A stretch of DNA of 64,000 nt, taken from Mesorhizobium escarrei (GTDB lineage: Bacteria; Pseudomonadota; Alphaproteobacteria; Rhizobiales; Rhizobiaceae). The position numbers and the translations under genes are program-made. Within the stretch, counting starts at the first letter, position 1. Every line of letters starts with the position of its first letter. The DNA is taken from the NCBI RefSeq assembly GCF_935825525.1, contig NZ_CAKXZT010000116.1, forward strand, positions 26,679-90,678, given 5' to 3'. Below, piece by piece: positions 47,702 to 57,168 of this stretch. Below the pieces are notes generated by a model. That model saw nothing but the letters and a program-made list of their open reading frames with translations, was not told the DNA's origin and did no database searches.

Positions 47702-47880
47702 GAAAACACCTCAGCGGTTGTGGTCCAGGGTGCTCCTCCCAAGCGCCTTTTCCTTTTCAATTCTGGAAGCACAGTGTTCACCCGCTCTTCCCTTTGCGAG
47801 ATGGTGCAAGCAAAGGTTGGCGCTCGGTCGTAACCTCAGGAGTACACAGTTGCACACCCATCAAACGGTGCGAACGCCGA

Positions 47881-48180
47881 TTATCCGAACTTGAAGAGGA
47901 CACCGAAGCCACCGCGCGGATAGTTCCATTCGATCTCGCCACTGGTCTCGCACAAAATGCGGCAGGTGCCGCACTCCATGCAGCCATCGGCCGTGATTTC
48001 AACTTGACCTTTGTCGTTCAACTCATAGCATTTCGCTGGACAGACGCGGGTCAGCGCGAGCAGATTCGCGCTTGGTTGCTCGTGCGGTCGCACATTTATA
48101 TGCGGACGGCCGGAGTCCACCAGATAGCGGTTCTGGTAGAGCTTGTCCTCGACACGTAATATCCTCACTGGGTTGGTCAT
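47881..48180 (-). CDS. fixX: FixX, ferredoxin-like protein
   Basis: 99 residues, C-terminal cluster motif [11 protein letters not shown]. It passes electrons within the FixABCX complex from FixC towards nitrogenase. It starts 12 bases after the fixC stop. Confidence 0.94.
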   Translation of the reverse strand: MTNPVRILRVEDKLYQNRYLVDSGRPHINVRPHEQPSANLLALTRVCPAKCYELNDKGQVEITADGCMECGTCRILCETSGEIEWNYPRGGFGVLFKFG

Positions 48181-48192
48181 GTGTTCAGTGCC

Positions 48193-49500
48193 TCACCGCC
48201 ACGCCAATGCCAGCCGGATCGCGTCGCTGACCAGCCCCAACCGCGAGCGCGCCTTGATGAAGGCTGCCGTGGTAGCCTTTTCCTTTTCAATCTTTGGCGT
48301 GCCGTCGACACGCATGAAGTTCTGCGCGGCTTGTGACATCAACCGCGGATAGGTCGTGAAGAAATTACAGGCGTTAGTGTGGAGTAAAGCTGGCATGTCT
48401 TTGTATTTCCGCAGGTCTTTGACCACGAAGGATTTATCCAGCATCGTCTTGTAAAGCGCGAGGTTCCGTTTGGTCATAGGATCGTTGCGTCTCTTCAGCT
48501 GGATGATAGCCTCAGCCGCGATGCGACCCGAGGTCATGGCGAGGTTAGAGCCCTCGCGGTGAACGGCGTTGTTCAATTGCGCGGCATCGCCGACAACGAC
48601 CCAACCGTCGCCAAAGAGCTGCGGAATAGCCTTGTAGCCACCTTCGGGAATGAGATGCGCCGCGTATTCTTTCACCTCCGAACCGGCGATCAACGGCCGG
48701 ATCGAAGGATGGTTTTTCAGCGCGTCGAGGAGGCCGTATGGGCTCTCCATCTTCGCGGCGAAATCCGAGACGAGGCAGCCGATGCCCAGTGAGATCGATT
48801 CCTTGTTGGTGTAGAGGAACCCGAGTCCGGCCATGCCGTGGGATATCGTGCCGACTGCCTCGATCACGCAGCCTTCACTCCCTTTGACCCCGAACCGCTG
48901 CTCAATGACCTCTTCGGGCAGGAAATGCATCTCCTTGACTGCGAGTGCCACCGCTTCCGGCTTCAGCATCTTGCGCAGACCGCCCCGCGTGCCAAGCAAC
49001 CCGCAGACACCTTCTGCAAGAACAACTACGTCCGCGTAGATCGCTCCGCCGGCCCGATCCGTGCGGACGCCGATCACCTTGCCCTTGGCGTCGCGGACGA
49101 GTTCCGTCACCGTCGTCTCGCACAGAACCGTCGCGCCGGCCCCGCGCACCCTGCGCGAAAACCATTTATCGAACTGGGCACGAATGATCGTATAGCGGTT
49201 GGGCTTCACCTCGTTGAAGTCGTCCGACCGATAGTGAATCCCGGTGTGGGAGGTCTCGTCCATCACCCAGAGCCGCTGTTCAACCAGATGCCGCTCGAGC
49301 GGTGCATCATCCCGGAAATCCGGGACGATCTTCTCCAGCATGTTCGCGTACATGATGGCGCCTTGGACGTTCTTGGAGCCCGGATATTCACCTCGCTCCA
49401 ACTGGAGTACCTTCAAGCCGTCGCTTGCCATAGTGTAGGCAGCTGCGTTCCCGGACATGCCGGCGCCGATGACAATGGCGTCGAACTCTTCCTTGATCAT
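48193..49500 (-). CDS. fixC: FixC, electron-transfer flavoprotein:quinone oxidoreductase-like
   Basis: 435 residues from ATG 49500, with GGAG eight bases upstream (a TTG two codons earlier is less likely). FAD-binding [14 protein letters not shown] at the N-terminus and the [21 protein letters not shown] motif later. It carries the low- and high-potential branches of electron bifurcation by FixABCX at the membrane. Confidence 0.95.
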   Translation of the reverse strand: MIKEEFDAIVIGAGMSGNAAAYTMASDGLKVLQLERGEYPGSKNVQGAIMYANMLEKIVPDFRDDAPLERHLVEQRLWVMDETSHTGIHYRSDDFNEVKPNRYTIIRAQFDKWFSRRVRGAGATVLCETTVTELVRDAKGKVIGVRTDRAGGAIYADVVVLAEGVCGLLGTRGGLRKMLKPEAVALAVKEMHFLPEEVIEQRFGVKGSEGCVIEAVGTISHGMAGLGFLYTNKESISLGIGCLVSDFAAKMESPYGLLDALKNHPSIRPLIAGSEVKEYAAHLIPEGGYKAIPQLFGDGWVVVGDAAQLNNAVHREGSNLAMTSGRIAAEAIIQLKRRNDPMTKRNLALYKTMLDKSFVVKDLRKYKDMPALLHTNACNFFTTYPRLMSQAAQNFMRVDGTPKIEKEKATTAAFIKARSRLGLVSDAIRLALAWR

Positions 49501-49511
49501 CTCCAACTCCC

Positions 49512-50621
49512 TTAGCTCGCAAGCTTGTCGCGACTGTGCGGCGAAAGCCGCCGGGTGAAGGCCTCGATCAGTGCGGGCAGAAAGCGAACCGCATCGGTGA
49601 CGATACCGAGGTGAGCGAAATCGAAAATCGGCGCGTTCGGGTCGGTGTTGATGGCCACGATAAGATCGGCTCCCTCAACTCCCACGCGGTGCTGGATGGC
49701 GCCGGAAATACCGGCCGCTATGTAAAGCTTCGGCCGGATTGTCTTGCCAGTTTGGCCGATCTGTCGATCGGCCGGCATCCAGCCCTTTTGGACCAGCGGC
49801 CGCGAACAGCCAAATTCGGCGCCGATCGCTCGCGCGAGACTCTTCACAAGCTGCAGGTTCTCCGCCCCGCCGAGACCGAGTCCTCCCGCAACCACCACAT
49901 CGGCATAGGCGAGATTGGCGGTCCCGGACTGGCTATCCGGAAGGAACCCAAGCACTTTCGTGACGATTTCATCCTCGGCTAGCGACAGCTCGTGCGCGAT
50001 GACACGCCCCATCGCTCTGTCTGCCCGCTGCGGCATGGGCATGACCCTCGGTCGCACCGTCGCCATCTGCGGCCTGTAATTGAGCGTGTAGATCGTGCAT
50101 AGCAAGGAACCCCCAAAAGTCGGACGGGTCGCGGCGAGTGAACCGTCGGCATCCACGTCGAGTTCGGTGCAGTCGGCCGTTAGCCCTGTCAGCAAGGTCG
50201 TCGCGACGGAACCGGCGAGATCCCTGCCGAGCGTGGTCGCACCGAGAAGCAGGATCTCGGGTTTGTAAGTATCAACCAGATCCGTCATTGCCTTGGTGAA
50301 AGGCTCATTGCGATAGTCGGCGAGCAGCGGCGCCTCAACGAAGTAGACAAGGTCGGCGCCATAGGCGAAGGCCTCGGCGACTGCGTTCTGGGTGGCTTCT
50401 CCAGGCGGTCCGAGCACAGCGCCCGCGAGCTGGACGCCAAGTTTGTCCGCCAGCTTGCGGCCCTCACCAAGCAGTTCAAAGGATACGGGATGGACCTGGC
50501 CGCGTTCGAGCTCAATGAAAACCCAAACGTGCCGATAGTCCCTGAAACGCTCGGGCAGCTCCTTCTTCATCCCGGCACGGCCGGCGGGCGGGCGAGGGGT
50601 GTCTGGGTTCGCGCTCGACAT
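49512..50621 (-). CDS. fixB: FixB, electron-transfer flavoprotein alpha subunit
   Basis: 369 residues. The C-terminal FAD domain reads [20 protein letters not shown] and [20 protein letters not shown]. Pairs with FixA to oxidise NADH and bifurcate electrons. The gene lies 18 bases after fixA and 11 before fixC. Confidence 0.96.
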   Translation of the reverse strand: MSSANPDTPRPPAGRAGMKKELPERFRDYRHVWVFIELERGQVHPVSFELLGEGRKLADKLGVQLAGAVLGPPGEATQNAVAEAFAYGADLVYFVEAPLLADYRNEPFTKAMTDLVDTYKPEILLLGATTLGRDLAGSVATTLLTGLTADCTELDVDADGSLAATRPTFGGSLLCTIYTLNYRPQMATVRPRVMPMPQRADRAMGRVIAHELSLAEDEIVTKVLGFLPDSQSGTANLAYADVVVAGGLGLGGAENLQLVKSLARAIGAEFGCSRPLVQKGWMPADRQIGQTGKTIRPKLYIAAGISGAIQHRVGVEGADLIVAINTDPNAPIFDFAHLGIVTDAVRFLPALIEAFTRRLSPHSRDKLAS

Positions 50622-50639
50622 ATGGTCTGCTCCTTGCCG

Positions 50640-51488
50640 TCACGCGGCTTCGAAGGCGAGTTCCGGTTCCAGTGCCGGCTGGCGGGTGAAAATTGCACCA
50701 ATCAGTTCGTCGGCGAGATCGCGCAGCGTCTTCTCGGCGGTGTCAATTTGCACCGCCTTTTCCGACCGCGGGGTAGGGGCGAAAACGCGTTTGACGACGG
50801 TCGGCGAGCCACGCAAGCCGCATTTGGTGAGGTCTTCAATGCCGGCCTCGGCCGCACTCCATTTCACAATCCGGCTGCGCGCAGCACACAGGGCGTCTTC
50901 GATCGAGCCCCGGCGCATCTCGTTTGTGCCTTCCAGCATGGTGATGAGGCAAGGCAGCCTGCTCTTCAGCTTCTGGGTGCCGCCCTCGCAACGGCGCTCG
51001 ACCGTGATCTCGCGCGCAGCAAGATCAATGGAGGCGATTTTCGCGACATAGGTGAGTTGAAAGAGATCGAGACGCTTGGCGATGCCGGGCCCGACTTGGG
51101 CGGTGTCGCCGTCGATCGTCTGTTTGCCCGTGAAGACCACGTCCGGCGGGCCGAACGTCTCGCCAATCTTCGCGATTGCCTGGGAAAGAGCAAAGGAGGT
51201 CGCCAGTGTGTCGGAACCGGCAAAATAGCGGTCGGTCAAAAGCACCGCGCGATCAGCGCCGTAGCCGAGCGCCTTGCGCAGGCAGTCCTCTGCCATGGGC
51301 GGACCCATAGTGAGCACTGTGACCTCCCCACCATAAGCGTCGCGTAGCCTGAGTGCTTCTTCCAGGGCAAATAGGTCGTAAGGGTTGATGATGGTCGGCA
51401 CACCCTGGCGCATGATGGTGTTCGTCACCGGGTGGACCCGTATCTGAGCCGAGTCCGGCACCTGCTTGATGCTGACGACGATGTGCAT
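50640..51488 (-). CDS. fixA: FixA, electron-transfer flavoprotein beta subunit
   Basis: 282 residues: MHIVVSIKQVPDSAQIRVHP, YDLFALEEALRLRD, FTGKQTIDGDTAQVGPGIAK. First gene of fixABCX; has its own sigma-54 promoter and NifA site, although nifW and nifS lie upstream on the same strand. Confidence 0.96.
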   Translation of the reverse strand: MHIVVSIKQVPDSAQIRVHPVTNTIMRQGVPTIINPYDLFALEEALRLRDAYGGEVTVLTMGPPMAEDCLRKALGYGADRAVLLTDRYFAGSDTLATSFALSQAIAKIGETFGPPDVVFTGKQTIDGDTAQVGPGIAKRLDLFQLTYVAKIASIDLAAREITVERRCEGGTQKLKSRLPCLITMLEGTNEMRRGSIEDALCAARSRIVKWSAAEAGIEDLTKCGLRGSPTVVKRVFAPTPRSEKAVQIDTAEKTLRDLADELIGAIFTRQPALEPELAFEAA

Positions 51489-51541
51489 TGGCGTTCTCTA
51501 CGCTGTTATCCCGATGCGGGCCGGCGGTGCGAGTTCTTGGC

Positions 51542-51557
51542 TGCATCATTTGTGCCA
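51542..51557 (-). promoter_or_regulatory. Sigma-54 promoter of fixA
   Basis: Minus strand TGGCAC-AAATG-ATGC; the -12 box has ATGC for TTGC, and GG-N10-GC spacing is kept. It lies about 55 bases before fixA. Confidence 0.8.
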
Positions 51558-51627
51558 AGTGTTTTGCGGCCTCTTTTCCCTGAAATTCGGCTGGTCATTT
51601 CTGAAGGCGCCGTTGCGATGCCCGAAT

Positions 51628-51643
51628 TGTCGGCTTCTTGACA
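51628..51643. promoter_or_regulatory. NifA upstream activator site of fixA
   Basis: TGTCGGCTTCTTGACA fits TGT-N10-ACA and shares its first half with the nifB site. A near match with N9 lies at 51645-51659. About 70 bases upstream of the -24 box. Confidence 0.8.
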
Positions 51644-51668
51644 TTGTCGCGTCGCAACAATGTCGCGC

Positions 51669-52049
51669 TTATTCCCTGCCGAACCGCTTCAGGACGGATT
51701 CGAACGGAACGAATGTGCGGCCTGGCGTGTGAGGTTTGTCCGGATCGTGGTCTTTAAGCACCTTGAAAACCCGGTGCGTGAGCGGCGAGGAAACCGCGAA
51801 GTCCTCGTAAGCGCGTTCCAGCATGGCGCGCACGCGCGCGGCGATCACCTGGTCGGGCAGACCGGAGAAATCTTCCTCTGCAAGATATTGGCCCATACGC
51901 TTCATGATATGGAGCCGTGAAACATTGAGCACCTTCGGATCATACGAGACGCCAACGACAGCGAAGAACTCCTCCGCGGACGACAGGCCTTTCAGTCGCG
52001 TGAGGATATTGGTGAAATCGATGGGGCGTCTGTCAGCGAAACAACTCAT
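51669..52049 (-). CDS. nifW: NifW, nitrogenase-protective protein
   Basis: 126 residues: LTRLKGLSSAEEFFAVVGVS, VLNVSRLHIMKRMGQYL, FKVLKDHDPDKPHTPGRTFV. NifW binds the MoFe protein and helps its maturation or oxygen protection. GGGAG precedes the ATG. It is downstream of the nifV relic in the iscA-nifS transcript. Confidence 0.94.
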   Translation of the reverse strand: MSCFADRRPIDFTNILTRLKGLSSAEEFFAVVGVSYDPKVLNVSRLHIMKRMGQYLAEEDFSGLPDQVIAARVRAMLERAYEDFAVSSPLTHRVFKVLKDHDPDKPHTPGRTFVPFESVLKRFGRE

Positions 52050-52366
52050 TGCATTCTCCCTTGTCGGACTGTGGGATCAGATACGCTCTGTTTTGCAGTC
52101 GCGAAATCCGCGGTTGGTAAACGAAATGCGCTGAGCCAGCGAGGCAATCGCTTCGTCGACAGGACTGGGCATCCGGTGCCCAGGCCGGGCGTGGCGCACG
52201 GGCGCCAATGCCCGCAGCGCCGGGCGAGCGGGATGGGCTCGACTATCTCTGCATTGGCCCTCGACCTTGCGCTTGGCCCCGACCGAGGTCTTGCCGCCAG
52301 CACCAATGAGAAGACGGGCCGGCTGCGGCCGGATTGCGCGCCTTGATGTCCGCAAGGTTTTGGGCG

Positions 52367-52735
52367 TTATAGCCCATGGCACAGCGGAATCTGGAGCGTT
52401 CTTGCCTGATCGAGGCCGATCTTGGCGGCAAGTTGGATATCCGATGCGGGCAACGAAAGATTGACGGCGCGGACGCCGCTCTCGACCGCTGCATCGAGGT
52501 CCTGTGAGGTCATCCGGCACCAGGCCGTGAGCCGCACCGGGAGACTCCGCGCGACGGCGCGAATTGCGTCGATCTCGTCGGCGCCCATGACCGGCGTGCC
52601 GATCTCGATCTCAGGCACGCCGGCTGCCGCAAGCGACTCGGCGATCGCAAGTTTTTCCGCCACCGTGAAGGCAACGCCGGGTGCCTGCTCGCCGTCGCGC
52701 AGGGTCGTATCGTCGAGAAAGACCTGACTGATCAT
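52367..52735 (-). pseudogene. nifV: nifV remnant (homocitrate synthase N-terminal part)
   Basis: 122 codons from ATG 52735 read [60 protein letters not shown], i.e. the first third of NifV, then stop at 52367. The full enzyme has about 380 residues and the catalytic His/metal and C-terminal parts are missing. The DNA down to 52050 retains coding-like scraps but no intact domain. The ATG overlaps the nifS stop, the original operon arrangement. Most rhizobia lack NifV and obtain homocitrate from the host nodule. Confidence 0.75.
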
Positions 52736-53949
52736 GAATGGTGGCCGGTTCTTCTGCCGCTTAGACCTGGAACGCAATGAAGGTCTTCGGCACCCCGGCT
52801 ATCCGGCTCAGAAGTCGAAGCGTCGCGCAGCTTCTCCACTATTGAAGGCAAGACCTCGAGCACCCGGTCCACGTCTTCTTGGTCGTTGTCACGCGCGAAG
52901 GAGAAGCGGACCGCCCCATATGGCATTTTCATCGCGCTCAGGACATGGCTCGGCTCGGCACAGCCGGAGGTGCAGGCGGAGCCCGAGGAACAGACGATGC
53001 CCTTGCGGTCGAGGAGATGCAGGATTCCATGGCCTTCGATACGCTCGAAGCCGATGCTTGCGGTGTTCGGCAAGCGCTCCAGGGGATCGCCGTTGACGAA
53101 GGTGTTTGGGACACGCTGGACAAGCCCGTTCTCCAGCCGGTCGCGGAGCCACTTTATCCGTGGGGTCTCCTCATCCATGAATTTCAAGGCGAGTTCGGCT
53201 GCCATGCCGAGCCCGACTATGCCGGGCGTGTTTTCGGTGCCCGCACGCCGGTCGCTCTCTTGGTGACCCCCTTTGATCAGGGAGTGAAAGCGCACAGCGC
53301 GCTTGACGAAAAGTGCACCGGCCCCTTTTGGTCCATGAAATTTATGGCTGGAGAGCGACAGCATGTCGATAGCGGTCGATTTCAGGTCCATCGGGAGCTT
53401 GCCGACTGCCTGCACGGCATCAGTGTGGAAAAGGGCGCCGACTTCCTTGGCCAATTCGGCGAGCTTGGCGACGGGGAAGATCGTACCAGTCTCGTTATTG
53501 GCCCACATGATCGAGACGATTGCCACGTTCGGGTTGAGCGCGGCCCGGTAAGCGTCAATGTCAAGCCGGCCCTGGCAATCCACCGGGATCCTGTGCACCT
53601 TGACGCGGCGCGTCTCCTCGAGATGCGCGCAGAGCGTCAGAACGGCCGGATGTTCGACGGCGGAAGTCACAATCTCTGTTCGGTCAAGCATCACCTGGAG
53701 CGCCGAAAGAATGGCAGCATTGTCGCTTTCCGTTCCACCCGAAGTGAAGGTGATCTCGTCGTCGAACTCCGCGCCGATCAGCGCCTGCAGCTGGCGCCGC
53801 GCGTTTCTCAGCGCGGCACCGGCAAGGGCGCCAAAACCGTGCGCCGACGAAGGGTTGCCGAATTGATCCGTAAGCAACGGCAACATCGCTTCAAAGACTT
53901 CAGGATCGACCCGTGTCGTTGCGTTGTTGTCGAGATAGACAACTTTCAT
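52732..53949 (-). CDS. nifS: NifS, cysteine desulfurase
   Basis: 405 residues. PLP lysine in [14 protein letters not shown], active-site Cys in [11 protein letters not shown]-terminal [15 protein letters not shown]. Supplies sulfide for nitrogenase Fe-S clusters. The C-terminal 25 residues ([20 protein letters not shown]) are unusual for NifS and end at the nifV overlap, perhaps a slightly extended tail. It follows the IscA-type gene by 168 bases. Confidence 0.95.
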   Translation of the reverse strand: MKVVYLDNNATTRVDPEVFEAMLPLLTDQFGNPSSAHGFGALAGAALRNARRQLQALIGAEFDDEITFTSGGTESDNAAILSALQVMLDRTEIVTSAVEHPAVLTLCAHLEETRRVKVHRIPVDCQGRLDIDAYRAALNPNVAIVSIMWANNETGTIFPVAKLAELAKEVGALFHTDAVQAVGKLPMDLKSTAIDMLSLSSHKFHGPKGAGALFVKRAVRFHSLIKGGHQESDRRAGTENTPGIVGLGMAAELALKFMDEETPRIKWLRDRLENGLVQRVPNTFVNGDPLERLPNTASIGFERIEGHGILHLLDRKGIVCSSGSACTSGCAEPSHVLSAMKMPYGAVRFSFARDNDQEDVDRVLEVLPSIVEKLRDASTSEPDSRGAEDLHCVPGLSGRRTGHHS

Positions 53950-54117
53950 GGGCTGTGGTCCTCAATGGTGCGGAAGGGAGGCGCAACCCGGTTGCATCGA
54001 GCCTTGCGCATGCCGTTGCTGGCGGAGACGATCCAGAAGCGGTGCAGGTGCCCCGCAGATTGGGCCGCCATCGCACCGACCAGCTCACCTCAGGCGCATT
54101 CTCTCCTTCTTCGGCAA

Positions 54118-54438
54118 TCAACTACAGGACTTGCCGCAGGAGCACTTCCCGCTCGCATTCGGATTGTCGAAGACAAAGCCGGAGGTTTCGAGACGCGTGA
54201 CGAAGTCGACGGCCATGCCGGCTACATGCGGCTGGGTGCCGGCGTCTACGAACACCTTGATCCCATCTGTCTCGATGATCGCGTCGCCCTCGCGCGGGAC
54301 GCTCTCCAGGCCCATCGAGTATTTGAAGCCGGAGCAGCCGCCGGCCTCGACCATGATGCGAAAGCCTTCTGCCGGCTCACTAGCGGCGGAAAGAGCGGTC
54401 TTGACGGCGGCAACGGCCTTGTCGGTGAGCGTAATCAT
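54118..54438 (-). CDS. IscA/HesB-type iron-sulfur carrier (nif-associated)
   Basis: 106 residues from ATG 54438; the longer frame back to 54681 crosses the promoter. MITLTDKAVAAVKTALSAAS, GGCSGFKYSMGL, and the C-terminal KCSCGKSC hold the three Cys that bind a cluster. First gene of the iscA-nifS operon, transferring clusters to nitrogenase components. Comparable genes are called hesB or iscA-nif. Confidence 0.92.
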   Translation of the reverse strand: MITLTDKAVAAVKTALSAASEPAEGFRIMVEAGGCSGFKYSMGLESVPREGDAIIETDGIKVFVDAGTQPHVAGMAVDFVTRLETSGFVFDNPNASGKCSCGKSCS

Positions 54439-54481
54439 CGCTCGCTTCTCCTCGGTGCGTGACACTTCGCGGATCACCGTG

Positions 54482-54497
54482 CATAGACCGTGCCAAT
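54482..54497 (-). promoter_or_regulatory. Sigma-54 promoter of iscA-nifS
   Basis: Minus strand TGGCAC-GGTCT-ATGC with GG-N10-GC spacing, about 45 bases before the iscA start; same ATGC -12 form as at fixA. Confidence 0.78.
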
Positions 54498-54580
54498 GGG
54501 AAAAATCGTTTCCGGACAGTGCGACATGGCCAACGCGGCGACGATTCTGGTTCGGCTGTTGCCGCGAAGGCGTTGGGCAA

Positions 54581-54616
54581 CCGACACGTATTGTCGGATT
54601 TGTCGAGACCGCCACA
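54581..54616. promoter_or_regulatory. NifA site shared by iscA-nifS and hmuS
   Basis: TGT-N10-ACA at 54601-54616, next to the dyad CCGACA-N5-TGTCGG (54581-54597) also seen at nifB. It lies about 105 bases upstream of the iscA -24 box and about 67 bases upstream of the hmuS one, so it could serve both directions. Confidence 0.75.
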
Positions 54617-54682
54617 GGGGGGTGGGCTCGAGTTCCCTCTGAACTGGCTCGTAAGCCGGGTTTCCGAGACGCTTCGAGCAAT

Positions 54683-54698
54683 TGGCACGACTTTTGAG
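54683..54698 (+). promoter_or_regulatory. Imperfect sigma-54 promoter of hmuS
   Basis: Plus strand TGGCAC-GACTT-TTGA: consensus -24 box but GA in place of the -12 GC. About 60 bases before the hmuS start. Confidence 0.5.
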
Positions 54699-54757
54699 CT
54701 CTTTATGGCGAGGGCGAAGACGCCCGACCGATAGTATGCGCAAGCAGGGGTGAAGAC

Positions 54758-55819
54758 ATGCACCAGCGCGAGAAACCGTCGCCGGAGAGAATCCGGCGGG
54801 CACGCGAAGACAGCCCCAAAATCCGCGAACGCGATCTCGCCGCCCAAATGGGCATTTCGGAAGCGGAGCTTTTCGCGGCACATTGCGGTTTTGGCACGGT
54901 GCGCATCGAGCCCCGCGTTAAGGATGTGCTAACCGGTCTCGAGGCGGTTGGCGAGGTGATGGCGCTGACCCGCAATGCCAGTGCCGTGCATGAGAAGATA
55001 GGCATCTACGATAAGGTGTTCACCGGCAAGCATCACGCCATGGTGCTCGGCAATGACATTGATTTGCGCATCTTCCCGAACCTGTGGGCACATGGCTTTG
55101 CCGTCGAGACCCGCGATGGCGGGGAGATCCACCGCAGCCTGCAATTCTTCGACGCCGCAGGCGAGGCAGTGCACAAGGTGCATCTGAGACCGTTCTCCAA
55201 CCTCTATGCCTATCAAAAACTGACAGACGAGCTCCAATCCTCGACCCAGGAGCCGATCGTGTCGGTTAAGGGGAGGTCAGCCGAAAATGACGCAAGGATT
55301 CCGGACCAAGCCGCTACGGTCGATGACCTACGGGAGCACTGGAGTCGGCTGACCGACGTGCACCAGTTCTTCGGCATGCTGAAGGCCCTGAACCTCAGCC
55401 GCCGCCAGGCGGTGCGCATGGTCGGCCAGGATTACGCCTGGCTGCTCGACAATGCTGCCGTTGGCGCCATGTTCCATCGTGCGGCCGAGGACGAGATGCC
55501 GATCATGTGCTTCGTCGGCAATCGTGGCTGCATCCAGATTCATTCCGGCCCTATCAAGTCGGTCAAGCAGATCGGGCCTTGCATCAATGTGCTCGACGAG
55601 ACTTTCCACCTGCATCTCAGGGCCCACCACATCCGTGAGGTTTGGGCCGTGCGCAAGCCGACCAGGGACGGTCACGTCACGTCACTCGAAGCCTATGGCG
55701 CCAACGGCAAGATGATCATCCAGTTCTTCGGGACGCGCAAGGAAGGCGAACCCGAGCGCCACGACTGGCGGCTACTGGCCGAGAACCTGCCGCGCATTCC
55801 CCGTTCAACCGCCGCTTGA
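54758..55819 (+). CDS. hmuS: HmuS/HemS-like heme-degrading or heme-handling protein
   Basis: 353 residues, two repeated halves as in HemS/ChuS: LTRNASAVHEKIGIYDKVF with the heme-ligand His, and VGNRGCIQIHSGPIKSVKQI with the second His. Members bind heme in the cytoplasm and release iron, either as oxygenase or transfer protein. No heme uptake genes (hmuRTUV) are nearby. Its place divergent from iscA-nifS with a shared NifA site suggests iron recovery from heme during symbiosis. Confidence 0.88.
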   Translation: MHQREKPSPERIRRAREDSPKIRERDLAAQMGISEAELFAAHCGFGTVRIEPRVKDVLTGLEAVGEVMALTRNASAVHEKIGIYDKVFTGKHHAMVLGNDIDLRIFPNLWAHGFAVETRDGGEIHRSLQFFDAAGEAVHKVHLRPFSNLYAYQKLTDELQSSTQEPIVSVKGRSAENDARIPDQAATVDDLREHWSRLTDVHQFFGMLKALNLSRRQAVRMVGQDYAWLLDNAAVGAMFHRAAEDEMPIMCFVGNRGCIQIHSGPIKSVKQIGPCINVLDETFHLHLRAHHIREVWAVRKPTRDGHVTSLEAYGANGKMIIQFFGTRKEGEPERHDWRLLAENLPRIPRSTAA

Positions 55820-56071
55820 GGCGAGGCGGATGCATATTGATTTCCGTTTCGGTCGGCGTCCGCGCCGCTACTCTAGATTCTGCTGACCACCAGCCTGCCT
55901 GCCGAGGCGGCCATTGAGGGCACAGCTGTCTTTTGCGGCCCGCCGCGGATCGCCTCGATCGGAGGCGCCATTCCCGAGGGCGCCATCGCGCCTGGCGAGG
56001 ATCGCCATCATTGCTCCCGTTGCGATGAGCCACAACCGGAACTCCGCGGTAAAGCAGCCCAATGTAGGCAA
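55820..56071. other. Intergenic stretch, no supported gene
   Basis: 252 bases after hmuS; overlapping short frames on both strands, no motif. Confidence 0.35.
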
Positions 56072-56257
56072 ATGCATCAGCTGCCCGCGGAAGGGCATAT
56101 TGTCGGTCAATTGTCCAACATCCCAGCCCTGTACGGCAGCGGGCGGGAGGAATTGGTCGAAATGAAGTCGATTGGTCCCTCCGTCAAGTTTCCAGAGGAC
56201 GGCCTCCACAAATGCATCCTCGAATTAACCTTCGCCGGCAAGGCCCTTCGCGTCTAA
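56072..56257 (+). CDS. Small hypothetical protein
   Basis: 61 codons, MHQLPAEGHIVGQLSNIPAL, then VEMKSIGPSVKFPEDGLHKC. Coding-like but not recognised; AAATGC before the start is not a clear ribosome site. It may be the end of a lost gene. Confidence 0.3.
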   Translation: MHQLPAEGHIVGQLSNIPALYGSGREELVEMKSIGPSVKFPEDGLHKCILELTFAGKALRV

Positions 56258-56564
56258 TGCCAAGCCCGAAAAGCTAGCGTCCCAGACGGATGCAAAGCTG
56301 AACACGGCAGCCCGCATCATCAAAGAACGCTTAGCGCATCCTGTTCGCGCTACCGGCGAAGCGCGGCTAAGATTCTTGCCAAGAGCACCAACACAGCAGT
56401 CAACCGCTGGGTTGCCGGTGCGACCAGGGCGGTCGAGGATTTCTCCGGCTAGCAGCAGATGCCCGACAAGGCGATCGCCATCGCCAGGCCGATGTGATCC
56501 TGACGCAGAAGTATGTGGGGCTGCCGATCTCGGCAGTGAGCTATTTGCGGCGCCCCGATGGCCT

Positions 56565-56727
56565 CGGCGCCGGCGGACGTGGACCTTGTTCTTGCCATAG
56601 GCGCGGCCGATCGCGGCCCGTCTCCGGCTCGCTCAGCCGCTCGACGGCAATCCAATCCATCTCGCGCAAGAGATCGCGATCCGGAGCCTTCTCCACGAGC
56701 GCGCCGGTTCACCATGTCGTCGGTCAT
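56565..56727 (-). mobile_element. IS256-family transposase N-terminal remnant (copy B)
   Basis: Minus strand from ATG 56727: MTDDMVNRRA, then in the next frame LVEKAPDRDLLREMDWIAVE, matching the N-terminus of IS256-type transposases and copy A near 400. Frameshifted and cut after about 50 residues. Confidence 0.55.
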
Positions 56728-56730
56728 CGA

Positions 56731-56877
56731 TCGTCCTTCGAATCAGTTGGGTCAGCAACCCGACCTTACCGGCGAAGTGTCGATGACGACGCGAAGCCGC
56801 TCGCTCGCTACAGCGCTTGTGGAGGGCGCGCTCGCGAGCGGCTTCGCTACCGCCGAGCCTACACCCTCTCTCGCAGG
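56731..56877. repeat. IS256-type flank, direct repeat with 431-577
   Basis: Same orientation and order of blocks as the copy at the left of the window, about 56.3 kb away. The stretch from here to 57043 has no supported gene. Confidence 0.6.
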
Positions 56878-57043
56878 TGACCTCATTCGATACTTAGCCT
56901 CTTTGACTCGGCTCCTCGTTAGCTTTCTATTCCGCAAACCTTGTCGTGTCTGGAACGGTCATGAATGTCGAAATTCCTACCAAGGGTAGCCTCAGAAGGG
57001 CCGCTACAACGCAGATATGAGCAGCGCCAATGGTGCGCTTATT

Positions 57044-57059
57044 CGGCACGCAATTTGCT
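57044..57059 (+). promoter_or_regulatory. Sigma-54 promoter of the P450-nifQ operon
   Basis: CGGCAC-GCAAT-TTGC: GG-N10-GC spacing exact, first base of the -24 box C for T. About 110 bases before the P450 start. Near matches to TGT-N10-ACA (one base off) lie at 56942-56957 and 56967-56982. Confidence 0.7.
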
Positions 57060-57168
57060 CGATATTGTCATCGGAGGCGATGTCGGCAGTGCGTTGCGGA
57101 GCTCAGCGGTGACGAACAGCCTTGCGATCTCAGTCGAGCGCGTAAACGCCTGAACGCAGGAGAACCAG

